Of a DNA stretch of 6,349 bases, positions 1-6,325 are shown in pieces (position 1 is the stretch's first letter; every line of letters begins with the position of its first letter). This DNA is from an uncultured Traorella sp. GTDB lineage: Bacteria > Bacillota_I > Bacilli_A > Erysipelotrichales > Erysipelotrichaceae. The translations under genes and the position numbers were made by a program. Location: positions 1-6,349 of the forward strand of contig CAMEIZ010000105.1 in NCBI GenBank assembly GCA_945919165.1, given 5' to 3'. The notes beneath the pieces were generated by a model, which was not told the DNA's origin, ran no database searches, and was given only the letters and a program-made list of their open reading frames with translations.

Positions 1-908
1 GTTCAATAATTGGCTATTCTTCCGACATGGTAGATTTGGTCTTTTTTTCTAAAACCCTAGAATCTACCGGAGTAATTGCTTCATTAAGCAATTATATTTA
101 TGGAACAATTATCGCAATGCATACAAAGAAAGTGGTAGCAATACCTCAAATTCTCTGTGTAGGTTTTTCAGCAAGTCTCATCCCTTACATAACCACTGCA
201 TTGGAAAACAAAGATTTCAAGCAAGTAAAAAAGCATATTCGTGATATATTAGAATGTGTCATTTATATTGTTTTACCTTTATCATGCTGTCTGTTTTTCT
301 TTTCCAAAGAAGTGATGTTTTTACTTTATGGAAATCCAACGTTTGGTTTTGAAGATGCTTTAGGAAATACTGTCTTAACCATTCAACAGCTTGATTATGA
401 AGATTATTTAATGAAATTTCGTGTGATTGATTCTATTTTTGGAACAATTACTCCTTTGTTTACTTCGATCCTGATTGCTTGCCGTTTAAGAAAAGAACCA
501 TTGATAGCCTTAGCTATGGGAACTGTCACCAAGTTAGTTGGATTGTTTATCTGTGTCCGTTTATTTGGTATGGCAGGCAGCTCGATTTCCAACCTATTTT
601 CCTTTATTGTTATTATTCTGATAGATCTTTATTACTTGAATAAAGCCTATCATATCAATTGGACATATACGCTAAGAAAAATATTATTTATGCTGGTTTC
701 TTTGTTATTGACAAGTGTTGTCTATTGGATCATGTATATGGTAATTGGAGATTTAACTGTTTATGGAAGAATGGGCATGTTACCGCTTTTAATTTTTGAA
801 GGTTTTGTTGTTTTGCTTGTTTATTTGTTATTGACAGCTTTCTTTCAAATACCACAATCGCTGTTTAATATTTCATTTGAAAAGATTTTTGCGAGGTTAA
901 AGAGATGA
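1..908 (+). CDS. MurJ/YtgP-type lipid flippase (MATE/MOP superfamily), 5' partial
   Basis: This is the C-terminal part, about 301 residues, of a polytopic membrane protein. The frame is open to the left edge (first full codon at base 3), so the ATG at 27 is internal and not the start. Numbered from that Met, hydrophobic spans lie near residues 72-97, 137-153, 158-203 (probably two), 218-240 and 253-274. The stretch with IPQILCVGFSASLIPYIT (near 40-57), followed by a charged segment and a membrane segment ending in FLLYG, is typical of the MVF family (MurJ, YtgP, SpoVB). Family members have roughly 500-550 residues, so nearly half is missing. They move lipid-linked cell-wall or polysaccharide precursors across the cytoplasmic membrane. 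The neighbouring rsuA-type gene recalls the B. subtilis ytgP-ytzG pair, which favours YtgP/MurJ over SpoVB, but paralogs cannot be separated here. The stop overlaps the next start (ATGA, 905-908). Confidence 0.82.
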   Translation, partial: SIIGYSSDMVDLVFFSKTLESTGVIASLSNYIYGTIIAMHTKKVVAIPQILCVGFSASLIPYITTALENKDFKQVKKHIRDILECVIYIVLPLSCCLFFFSKEVMFLLYGNPTFGFEDALGNTVLTIQQLDYEDYLMKFRVIDSIFGTITPLFTSILIACRLRKEPLIALAMGTVTKLVGLFICVRLFGMAGSSISNLFSFIVIILIDLYYLNKAYHINWTYTLRKILFMLVSLLLTSVVYWIMYMVIGDLTVYGRMGMLPLLIFEGFVVLLVYLLLTAFFQIPQSLFNISFEKIFARLKR

Positions 909-1603
909 GATTAGATAAATATCTCGCAAAGGCAAATTTAGGCTCCAGAAAACAGGTAAAAGAACTCATTCGCAAGAAAAAGATTCAAGTGAATGGTGTA
1001 ATTGTTCAAAAGGATGATATCAAAATAGATGAATATCATGATGAGATTCGTTTTAATGATGAAGTCATTGTCTATCAGCAGTATGTTTATTATATGCTGA
1101 ATAAACCTCAAGGAGTTGTGAGTGCAACTTATGATGAAAACTGTAAAACGGTCATGGAGTGTTTTGATGAATTCCTTGGCGATGATGTTTTTCCTGTCGG
1201 CCGATTAGACAAAGACACTGAGGGTTTGTTGTTGGTGTCAAATGATGGTCAGTTGGCCCATCATTTGCTATCACTTAAAAATCATGTGGATAAGACCTAT
1301 TATGTTTTATGTAAAAATAAAATTGATGATGGAATGGTTGAAGGACTTCAGAAACAAATTGTACTTCAGGATGCTGTTTTTCAGCCTGCTAAAGTTGAAG
1401 TGTTAAGTGATTATGAGCTTCATTTAACGATACAGGAAGGAAAGTTTCATCAAATAAAGCGTATGTTGCATCATGTAGGAAATGAAGTTGTGTATTTAAA
1501 ACGTATTCGATTTGGTTCGCTGGTATTAGATGAAAACTTACAGCCAGGTGAATATCGAATGCTAAGTGAAGATGAAATCAGAAAACTTGGAGGAAAAGTA
1601 TGA
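905..1603 (+). CDS. rsuA: 16S rRNA pseudouridine synthase, RsuA family
   Basis: This 232-residue cytoplasmic enzyme isomerises a uridine in rRNA, by family most likely the RsuA site U516 of 16S rRNA. An N-terminal S4 RNA-binding domain (about residues 1-60, beginning MRLDKYLA and containing GSRKQVKELI and VNG) is followed by the catalytic domain. That domain carries the signature GRLDKDTEGLLL at 99-110, in which Asp102 is the catalytic aspartate, then KTYYV near 130 and GKFHQIKRM near 180. Length fits the small RsuA/RluE group (about 230-240). The start at 905 is supported by GAGG at 893-896 and by the ATGA overlap with the flippase gene; its own stop overlaps thyA in the same way. The exact target uridine is inferred from the family; RluB/E/F-type specificity cannot be excluded from sequence alone. 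Confidence 0.9.
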   Translation: MRLDKYLAKANLGSRKQVKELIRKKKIQVNGVIVQKDDIKIDEYHDEIRFNDEVIVYQQYVYYMLNKPQGVVSATYDENCKTVMECFDEFLGDDVFPVGRLDKDTEGLLLVSNDGQLAHHLLSLKNHVDKTYYVLCKNKIDDGMVEGLQKQIVLQDAVFQPAKVEVLSDYELHLTIQEGKFHQIKRMLHHVGNEVVYLKRIRFGSLVLDENLQPGEYRMLSEDEIRKLGGKV

Positions 1604-2472
1604 AACAGTATCTTGATTTATGCAGATATATTATGGAAAATGGCGAAATGCGAGAAGATCGTACCAATACCGGAACAAAGTCTTGTTTTGGTTATCAAAT
1701 GCGAATTGATCTCAGAGAAGGATTTCCGCTTCTTACAACCAAAAAAGTCTTTTTTAAAGGTATTGCATTAGAGCTTTTATGGTTTATCAGCGGCAGTACC
1801 AATATCCAGCCGCTGGTTAAAAACAATGTTCGTATCTGGAATGAATGGCCATATGAGAAATATAAGAATAGTGACGATTTTAAAAATGAAACAATGGAAG
1901 AGTTCATTGAAAAAATTAAAAATGATGATGAATTTGCACTTCGATATGGAGATTTAGGGCCTGTTTACGGACACCAATGGCGTGATTTTTTTGGTGTTGA
2001 TCAATTGGAGAATTTGATCACTGACTTAAAAGAAAATCCTTTTTCCAGAAGACACATTATCAGTGCCTGGAATCCTGCACAAATCAAAGATATGGCATTG
2101 CCGCCTTGTCATGCTTTTATGCAGTTTTATGTTTCCAATGATAAAAAGTATTTATCTTGCCAGTTGTATCAAAGAAGCGCGGATGTTTTTTTAGGTGTTC
2201 CGTTTAATATTGCTTCTTATGCATTGTTAACTCATATGATTGCGTCAGTATGCGGATACGAAGCAAAAGAATTTATTCATACATTTGGCGATGTTCATAT
2301 CTATCAAGATCACTTTGAACAGATCAAAACGCAGCTTCTTCGAGAACCAAGAAAACTGCCAAAGTTAAAGATCAATCCAGAAGTGACAAGTATTTATGAT
2401 TTCTGTTATGATGATTTTGAAATCATTGACTATGATCCATGGCCAGCAATTAAAGGGAAGGTGAGCGTATGA
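1600..2472 (+). CDS. thyA: Thymidylate synthase (ThyA)
   Basis: ThyA converts dUMP to dTMP using 5,10-methylenetetrahydrofolate and releases dihydrofolate. The 290-residue protein has all the main landmarks: the phosphate-binding Arg21 in REDRTNTGT, the folate/dUMP segment FPLLTTKK (42-49), the YGDLGPVYGHQWR stretch (116-128), SRRH (149-152), the nucleophile Cys170 in LPPCHAF, and QLYQRSADVFLGVPFN (188-203). It is some 25 residues longer than the E. coli enzyme. The extra length sits in a charged region near 84-115, as in the longer ThyA subgroup. The start is set by GGAGG (1589-1593) six bases before ATG and by overlap with rsuA. It is followed immediately by DHFR, which recycles its folate product. 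No missing catalytic residue was seen. Confidence 0.97.
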   Translation: MKQYLDLCRYIMENGEMREDRTNTGTKSCFGYQMRIDLREGFPLLTTKKVFFKGIALELLWFISGSTNIQPLVKNNVRIWNEWPYEKYKNSDDFKNETMEEFIEKIKNDDEFALRYGDLGPVYGHQWRDFFGVDQLENLITDLKENPFSRRHIISAWNPAQIKDMALPPCHAFMQFYVSNDKKYLSCQLYQRSADVFLGVPFNIASYALLTHMIASVCGYEAKEFIHTFGDVHIYQDHFEQIKTQLLREPRKLPKLKINPEVTSIYDFCYDDFEIIDYDPWPAIKGKVSV

Positions 2473-2945
2473 TATCTTTGATTGTAGCAATGGATAAAAA
2501 TCATCTTATCGGAAAAAACGGATGGATGCCATGGGATAATAAAGAGGATTTAAAACATTTTCGTAATTATACAATGAATAAGAGTCTTTTGGTTGGAAGA
2601 AAAACCTTTGAAGGTTTTAAAAAACCATTACCACATCGCTTTTCGTATGTACTGACTCATTCTGATATGAATATAGATGATGAAAATGTTAAGGTGATTC
2701 ATGATATCCAGGAAGTTATTGATAAGTTTAAAAATAGTTGTGATGAACTTGTTGTAATTGGCGGTGCCCAGATTTATGCTGCTGCATTACCTTTTGTTGA
2801 CAAAATGGTTTTGTCTATCATGGATGGTGATTATGAAGGAGATACGTTTTTTCCGGATTTTGATGAAAATGATTTTGAAGTAGAAAGTGTTGAGAACAAA
2901 GAATCGTTCAGGATACAAATCCTGAGAAGAAAGGAAACGATATGA
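2469..2945 (+). CDS. folA: Dihydrofolate reductase
   Basis: This enzyme reduces dihydrofolate to tetrahydrofolate with NADPH, restoring the cofactor that ThyA consumes; it is the trimethoprim target. The 158-residue length is typical of chromosomal DHFR. Visible landmarks are MISLIVAMD at the N-terminus, the loop IGKNGWMPW (14-22), Asp27 in the position of the E. coli catalytic Asp27, the NADPH-binding GRKT (43-46) and GGAQIY (98-103), and DGDYEGDTFFP near 119-129. The gene overlaps thyA by ATGA at its start and the phosphorylase gene at its end. A GGGAAGG purine run (2455-2461) serves as its ribosome binding site. It is called dfrA in Bacillus. No substitution that by itself implies trimethoprim resistance can be asserted from reading alone. 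Confidence 0.95.
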   Translation: MISLIVAMDKNHLIGKNGWMPWDNKEDLKHFRNYTMNKSLLVGRKTFEGFKKPLPHRFSYVLTHSDMNIDDENVKVIHDIQEVIDKFKNSCDELVVIGGAQIYAAALPFVDKMVLSIMDGDYEGDTFFPDFDENDFEVESVENKESFRIQILRRKETI

Positions 2946-4243
2946 GATTTGTCGACATTATTGAGAAAAAAAGAGATGGAAAAGCTTTAAATCAGGAAGA
3001 AATACATTTTTGGATTCAAGGATATGTAAAAGGCACAATACCTGATTATCAGGTAAGTGCGTTGTGTATGGCTATTTACTTTCAAGGGATGAATGATGAT
3101 GAAATTGCAATATTAACAAATGAGATGCTTCATAGCGGTGATGTCATTGGTTTAAGTGATATTGCAGGTATGAAAGCTGATAAACACTCAACAGGAGGTG
3201 TGGGTGATAAAACTAGTCTTTCATTAGCTCCGATGGTAGCGGCTTGCGGTTTAAAAGTCGCTAAAATGAGTGGTCGAGGATTAGGCCATACTGGAGGAAC
3301 TTTAGACAAGGTTGAATCAATTGAAGGCTTTGATATTTCCTTAGATGAAGAGGAATTTAAAAAACAGGTGAACGATATCGGATTAGCAATCATTGGACAG
3401 ACTCGTCAAGTTGTTCCTGCTGATAAGAAATTATATGGACTTCGTGATGTAACGGCAACGGTAAATTCCATACCACTAATTGCTTCCAGCATTATGTCAA
3501 AAAAATTAGCCAGCGGATCGGATACGATCTTATTAGATGTGAAATTTGGTGAGGGTGCCTTTATGAAGACTCCTCATGATGCCCAAGTACTTGCAGAAAC
3601 AATGATTCGAATCGGAAAAAAACTCGGAAAAGATACTCGTGCCATGATTTCGAACATGAATCAGCCTTTAGGAAATGCTATTGGAAATGCATTGGAAGTA
3701 AAAGAAGCGATTGCGACACTGAAAGATGAAGGACCTCAAGATTTTAAAGAACTCTGTATGAAAGCCGGAAGTATCATGCTGATGCAGGGAAAGATTGCCT
3801 CTGATGAATCTGAAGCCAGAAAAATGTTACAGGAAAATATTGATAACGGAAATGCACTTTTAAAGCTTGTTGAAATGGTAAAAGCTCAAAAGGGAAATCC
3901 TGAACAGATTCTTCATCCTGAAAAGCTTCCAACTGCAAAATATCAAATTGAAATTAATGCCTTAACAGAAGGTTATATTAAGAATCTGCATGCTCTTGAA
4001 CTGGGAACATTAGCGATGTTAATTGGAGCAGGAAGAAAAGTCAAAGAAGATTCAATTAACCATGCTGTAGGTATCGTTTTGAAGAAAAAAGATGGTGATT
4101 ATGTAAAAATTGGAGATTCATTGGCAACAGTTCATACCGATCAACCATTAACTGATGAGTGGATCAAAGAGTTTTATGAGTGTTTTGAAATGAGTCAGAC
4201 TCCAGTTCAAAAAGCACCATTGATTTATCAAGTAATCGAATAA
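2942..4243 (+). CDS. pdp: Pyrimidine-nucleoside phosphorylase
   Basis: This enzyme phosphorolyses thymidine, deoxyuridine and uridine to the free base and (deoxy)ribose 1-phosphate. At 433 residues it matches the Bacillus PyNP length. Landmarks are the phosphate-binding KHSTGGVGDK (81-90), the family signature SGRGLGHTGGTLDKVE (110-125), and Arg168, Ser183 and Lys187 in LRDVTATVNSIP and the following SSIMSKK. These fall at the numbers reported for base-binding residues of E. coli thymidine phosphorylase. A C-terminal lobe with a GRKVKEDSI segment follows. In Firmicutes this fold is usually the broad-specificity Pdp rather than strict DeoA; specificity is inferred. AAGGAA (2931-2936) precedes the start, which overlaps the DHFR stop. 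It is the last gene of the run, and its stop codon lies at the foot of the terminator stem. Confidence 0.94.
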   Translation: MRFVDIIEKKRDGKALNQEEIHFWIQGYVKGTIPDYQVSALCMAIYFQGMNDDEIAILTNEMLHSGDVIGLSDIAGMKADKHSTGGVGDKTSLSLAPMVAACGLKVAKMSGRGLGHTGGTLDKVESIEGFDISLDEEEFKKQVNDIGLAIIGQTRQVVPADKKLYGLRDVTATVNSIPLIASSIMSKKLASGSDTILLDVKFGEGAFMKTPHDAQVLAETMIRIGKKLGKDTRAMISNMNQPLGNAIGNALEVKEAIATLKDEGPQDFKELCMKAGSIMLMQGKIASDESEARKMLQENIDNGNALLKLVEMVKAQKGNPEQILHPEKLPTAKYQIEINALTEGYIKNLHALELGTLAMLIGAGRKVKEDSINHAVGIVLKKKDGDYVKIGDSLATVHTDQPLTDEWIKEFYECFEMSQTPVQKAPLIYQVIE

Positions 4244-4273
4244 GCATTTATCATCGGATAGATGCTTTTTTTT
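4242..4273 (+). terminator. Rho-independent terminator after pdp
   Basis: An 11-bp stem pairs AAGCATTTATC (4242-4252) with GATAGATGCTT (4257-4267), with one G-U wobble (4248/4261) and the loop ATCG. An eight-T run (4266-4273) follows. The last two bases of the pdp stop codon are in the stem. It should separate the nucleotide-metabolism operon from the dacF-spoIIA region. Confidence 0.9.
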
Positions 4274-4300
4274 GGTCTTGCTGCCTGTTTTTCTCATAAA
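4272..4300 (+). promoter_or_regulatory. Weak candidate promoter for dacF
   Basis: Because a strong terminator lies just upstream, dacF needs its own promoter within 4274-4306. The best sigma-A-like pair is TTGGTC (4272-4277) and CATAAA (4295-4300) with a 17-base spacer, matching only 3/6 and 4/6 of consensus. CATAAAAT (4295-4302) also resembles -10 boxes used by mother-cell sporulation sigma factors, but no matching -35 is evident. A convincing sigma-F promoter, as B. subtilis dacF has, was not found. Confidence 0.25.
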
Positions 4301-4317
4301 ATGATTGAGGAGGTTTT

Positions 4318-5457
4318 ATGAAAAAAACAGTTATTTTCTTAATATTTCTTTTAATGTTTACTCATCCCAGCTATGCTTTAGAAGACTTAGCACCAAATGC
4401 GAAAAGTGCTTTTCTCATGGAGGCTAGTACTGGAAAAGTAATCTATGAAAAAAACAGTGAAGAGAAACTCTACCCTGCAAGTATGACAAAAATGATGAGT
4501 CTGATTCTTGTTTATGAAGCCATTAATAAGCAACAGCTCAAATTGGATGAATTCATAACTATCAGTGAAAATGCAGCCAGTATGGGAGGAAGCCAGATTT
4601 TTTTGCAGCCAAATGAGCAAATGAGCGTTAGTGATTTATTAAAAGCAATCTGTATTTCATCTGCAAATGATGCAATGGTCGCTCTGGCAGAAAAAATCAG
4701 TGGCAGTGTCAGTGAATTTGTAGATCAAATGAATGATTTATCGAAAGAAATGGGGCTAGTAAATACGAATTTTATAAATACGACAGGGCTTCATGATGAT
4801 AATCATTATTCATGTGCCAAGGATATGGGGATGATTGCGAAAAAGTTATTGGAAGTAGGTAAAGAAGATCTTTTAAAAATTACATCAACCTATGAAGATT
4901 ATGTTCGGCAAAATACGGAAAATCCTTTTTGGCTGGTAAATACAAACAAATTGGTAAAATATGGAGAGGGCGTTGATGGATTAAAGACCGGATTTACCAG
5001 CGAAGCACTTAGCTGTATTACTGTTACAGCCAAAAAAGATCATATTCGTTTAATCAGTGTAGTTATGAAAGAACCGGATTCAAAAACCCGTAATAAAGAA
5101 GTCATGGAAATGTTACAGGTAGGTTTTTCACGATTGACTTATCAATCCATTTATAAGAAAAATGATATTTATATAGATCATTATTTTGAATTTGGTCTGC
5201 CTCATCAGACTCAACTCTATTTTATGAGTGATGTCGGTATTGTACTTAATAAAGATGAAAAGGCTAATGTAAAAGATATGATTTATACTCAGACAAAAAA
5301 AGAGCTTCCATTAGAAAAAAATGAAAAAATCGGTGAAGTAAAAATCATGTTTGATAATAATACAGAATATATCGTCGATGTAGGAGTCAGTGATAAAATT
5401 GAAAAAATGAGTTTTTTAGATATGATGTGCATGACATTTTGGCGAGTTTTGACATAG
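4318..5457 (+). CDS. dacF: D-alanyl-D-alanine carboxypeptidase, DacF/DacA family (PBP5-like)
   Basis: This secreted penicillin-binding protein (peptidase family S11) trims the terminal D-Ala from peptidoglycan pentapeptides. The 379-residue product starts with a signal peptide (MKK, a hydrophobic core to about residue 14, probable cleavage after PSYA at 20). The active-site motifs are all present: S55-M-T-K58, S115-A-N117 and K223-T-G225. A PBP5 C-terminal domain follows (about 275-360), with a terminal segment FLDMMCMTFWRVL that may be the membrane anchor. The start follows GAGGAGG (4307-4313) at a short 4-base distance. Its place directly before spoIIAA is that of B. subtilis dacF, a forespore gene, which is why that symbol is used; the sequence alone does not separate it from DacA or DacB paralogs. 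The gene is intact, and no terminator is seen after it. Confidence 0.9.
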   Translation: MKKTVIFLIFLLMFTHPSYALEDLAPNAKSAFLMEASTGKVIYEKNSEEKLYPASMTKMMSLILVYEAINKQQLKLDEFITISENAASMGGSQIFLQPNEQMSVSDLLKAICISSANDAMVALAEKISGSVSEFVDQMNDLSKEMGLVNTNFINTTGLHDDNHYSCAKDMGMIAKKLLEVGKEDLLKITSTYEDYVRQNTENPFWLVNTNKLVKYGEGVDGLKTGFTSEALSCITVTAKKDHIRLISVVMKEPDSKTRNKEVMEMLQVGFSRLTYQSIYKKNDIYIDHYFEFGLPHQTQLYFMSDVGIVLNKDEKANVKDMIYTQTKKELPLEKNEKIGEVKIMFDNNTEYIVDVGVSDKIEKMSFLDMMCMTFWRVLT

Positions 5458-5466
5458 ATTGTCGTA

Positions 5467-5499
5467 TTTACACAAAAGTATCCTTTCTCATGATAGAAT
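5467..5499 (+). promoter_or_regulatory. Candidate promoter for spoIIAA-spoIIAB
   Basis: The 62-base gap after dacF contains TGATAGAAT (5491-5499), which is an extended -10 (TG, one base, TAGAAT: 5/6 of the sigma-A box). The same bases fit the GAAT core of a sigma-H -10 element (known consensus RnnGAATww; here ATAGAATGA). The -35 side is ambiguous. TTTACA (5467-5472) is 5/6 for sigma-A but 21 bases away. The A-rich stretch around 5472-5481 only partly fits the sigma-H AGGA element. In B. subtilis the spoIIA operon is driven by sigma-H, so sigma-H control is plausible but not shown. Confidence 0.4.
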
Positions 5500-5519
5500 G
5501 ACATCGAAAGGAATGAGGT

Positions 5520-5825
5520 ATGAGAATTGAAAAGAAAAATGATATTCTGACTTTTTATCTGAATGAAGATGTGGATGATTATCAGATCTCTTTAATAAAA
5601 GAGGAATGTATTCGTTTAATTGACTCTTTACACCCACATAAAGTGATTTTAGATTTCAGTGAAGTCAGTTTTGTTGACAGCACAGGTATAGGATTTGTTT
5701 TAGGGAGATATAAACAATGCACAGCCAGTCAGTGTGAGCTGGTGTTAAGGGGACTGAAGCCTCATCATCGAGTTATTTTTGCGATGTCTGGTCTGTTTCA
5801 TTTGATGAAGGAGGAAAGCTTATGA
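5520..5825 (+). CDS. spoIIAA: Anti-sigma-F factor antagonist SpoIIAA (STAS domain)
   Basis: This cytoplasmic anti-anti-sigma factor, when unphosphorylated, binds SpoIIAB and frees sigma-F in the forespore. The whole 101-residue protein is one STAS domain. The phosphorylation motif VDSTGIGFVLGRYKQ (52-66) has Ser54 at the place of B. subtilis Ser58, and the MSGLF motif near the C-terminus is conserved. It is some 15 residues shorter than the B. subtilis protein (about 117) because it ends soon after MSGLF, so the last helix is cut short. AAAGGA (5507-5512) lies seven bases before ATG and supports the start. The stop overlaps spoIIAB (ATGA). Its position between dacF and spoIIAB makes the assignment firm over other STAS antagonists such as RsbV. 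Confidence 0.93.
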   Translation: MRIEKKNDILTFYLNEDVDDYQISLIKEECIRLIDSLHPHKVILDFSEVSFVDSTGIGFVLGRYKQCTASQCELVLRGLKPHHRVIFAMSGLFHLMKEESL

Positions 5826-6250
5826 ATAAGATGACTCTGAAATTTCGTTCTGAGATGGAAAATGAGGCTTTTGCCAGGATCAGTGTATGTGCTTTTTTAG
5901 CACCTTTACATCCCAGTTTTGAAGAATTAATGGAAATTAAAACCATTATTTCGGAAGCTGTTACAAATGCAATTATTCATGGATATGATTCTTCTCCTGT
6001 CAAAACGGTTAAAGTTGAGGTTGGTTATGATGAAAATGGGTGTATTACGATGATCATATCAGACAGCGGAAATGGCATAGCTGATGTAAAAAAAGCATTG
6101 GAACCCTTGTATACAAGTAAAGCAGATCAGGAAAGAAGCGGAATGGGAATGACAATCATGCAAACTTTCTCAGATAGCTTTGATGTAATTTCCTGTGTGA
6201 AAGAAGGTACCAGCGTTGTCATCCAAAAGAAACTACAGCGAATACAATAA
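5822..6250 (+). CDS. spoIIAB: Anti-sigma-F factor and serine kinase SpoIIAB
   Basis: SpoIIAB is a GHKL-fold dimer that holds sigma-F inactive with ATP bound and phosphorylates SpoIIAA on serine. The 142-residue product is full length (B. subtilis about 146). The N-box EAVTNAIIHGY (45-55) carries the catalytic-base Glu45 and Mg-binding Asn49. The G1 box is DSGNGI (81-86), and the G2/lid segment ERSGMGMTIM (104-113) includes Arg105, which matches the B. subtilis residue contacting SpoIIAA and sigma-F. AAGGAGG (5808-5814), seven bases before ATG, is a strong ribosome binding site. Nothing in it suggests decay. This is notable because the sigma factor gene that should follow is only a stub overlapping the end of this gene. 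Confidence 0.95.
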   Translation: MNKMTLKFRSEMENEAFARISVCAFLAPLHPSFEELMEIKTIISEAVTNAIIHGYDSSPVKTVKVEVGYDENGCITMIISDSGNGIADVKKALEPLYTSKADQERSGMGMTIMQTFSDSFDVISCVKEGTSVVIQKKLQRIQ

Positions 6251-6323
6251 TCTTGAACTGATAGAAATGATTCAAAATCATGATGAGGATGCAAAGGAAT
6301 ACTTTGTTTTAAAAAATAGATAA
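6216..6323 (+). pseudogene. sigF: Truncated sigF (spoIIAC) remnant, N-terminal ~35 codons only
   Basis: In the frame beginning at TTG 6216, which overlaps the end of spoIIAB by 35 bases, the product runs SSKRNYSEYNNLELIEM and then IQNHDEDAKEYFVLKNR before TAA at 6321-6323. The segment ELIEMIQNHDEDAKEYFVLKN matches in layout the start of SigF as I recall it from B. subtilis (ELIKQSQNGDQQARDLLIEKN). Shared positions include L-I, Q-N-x-D, the small/basic A-K/R, and the final K-N just before the RLV that opens conserved region 2. AAGAAGG (6201-6207) sits eight bases before the TTG, so the start is credible. Intact SigF has about 250 residues. Here regions 2 to 4, which bind core polymerase and DNA, are absent, and the other two frames also stop at once (6310-6312, 6317-6319). 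The stop is inside the window, so this is not an edge effect. A short unrelated gene is the alternative reading, but position and match argue for sigF. Confidence 0.7.
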
Positions 6324-6325
6324 TT

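Noticed and set aside
27..908. Complete short membrane protein starting at ATG 27
   Set aside because: The reading frame is open upstream to the window edge, no ribosome binding site precedes 27, and the homologous family is about twice as long, so the gene is cut by the window.
3130..3393. Minus-strand open frame inside pdp (87 codons)
   Set aside because: It lies wholly opposite the conserved catalytic part of pdp, has no recognisable protein features, and is explained by codon bias of the sense gene. The same holds for other minus-strand frames inside thyA and dacF.
4274..4317. Sigma-F promoter upstream of dacF as in B. subtilis
   Set aside because: No GYWTA-type -35 with a GGNRANAHTR-type -10 at about 15 bases is present in the short gap. 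The nearest partial match places the -10 inside the ribosome binding site.
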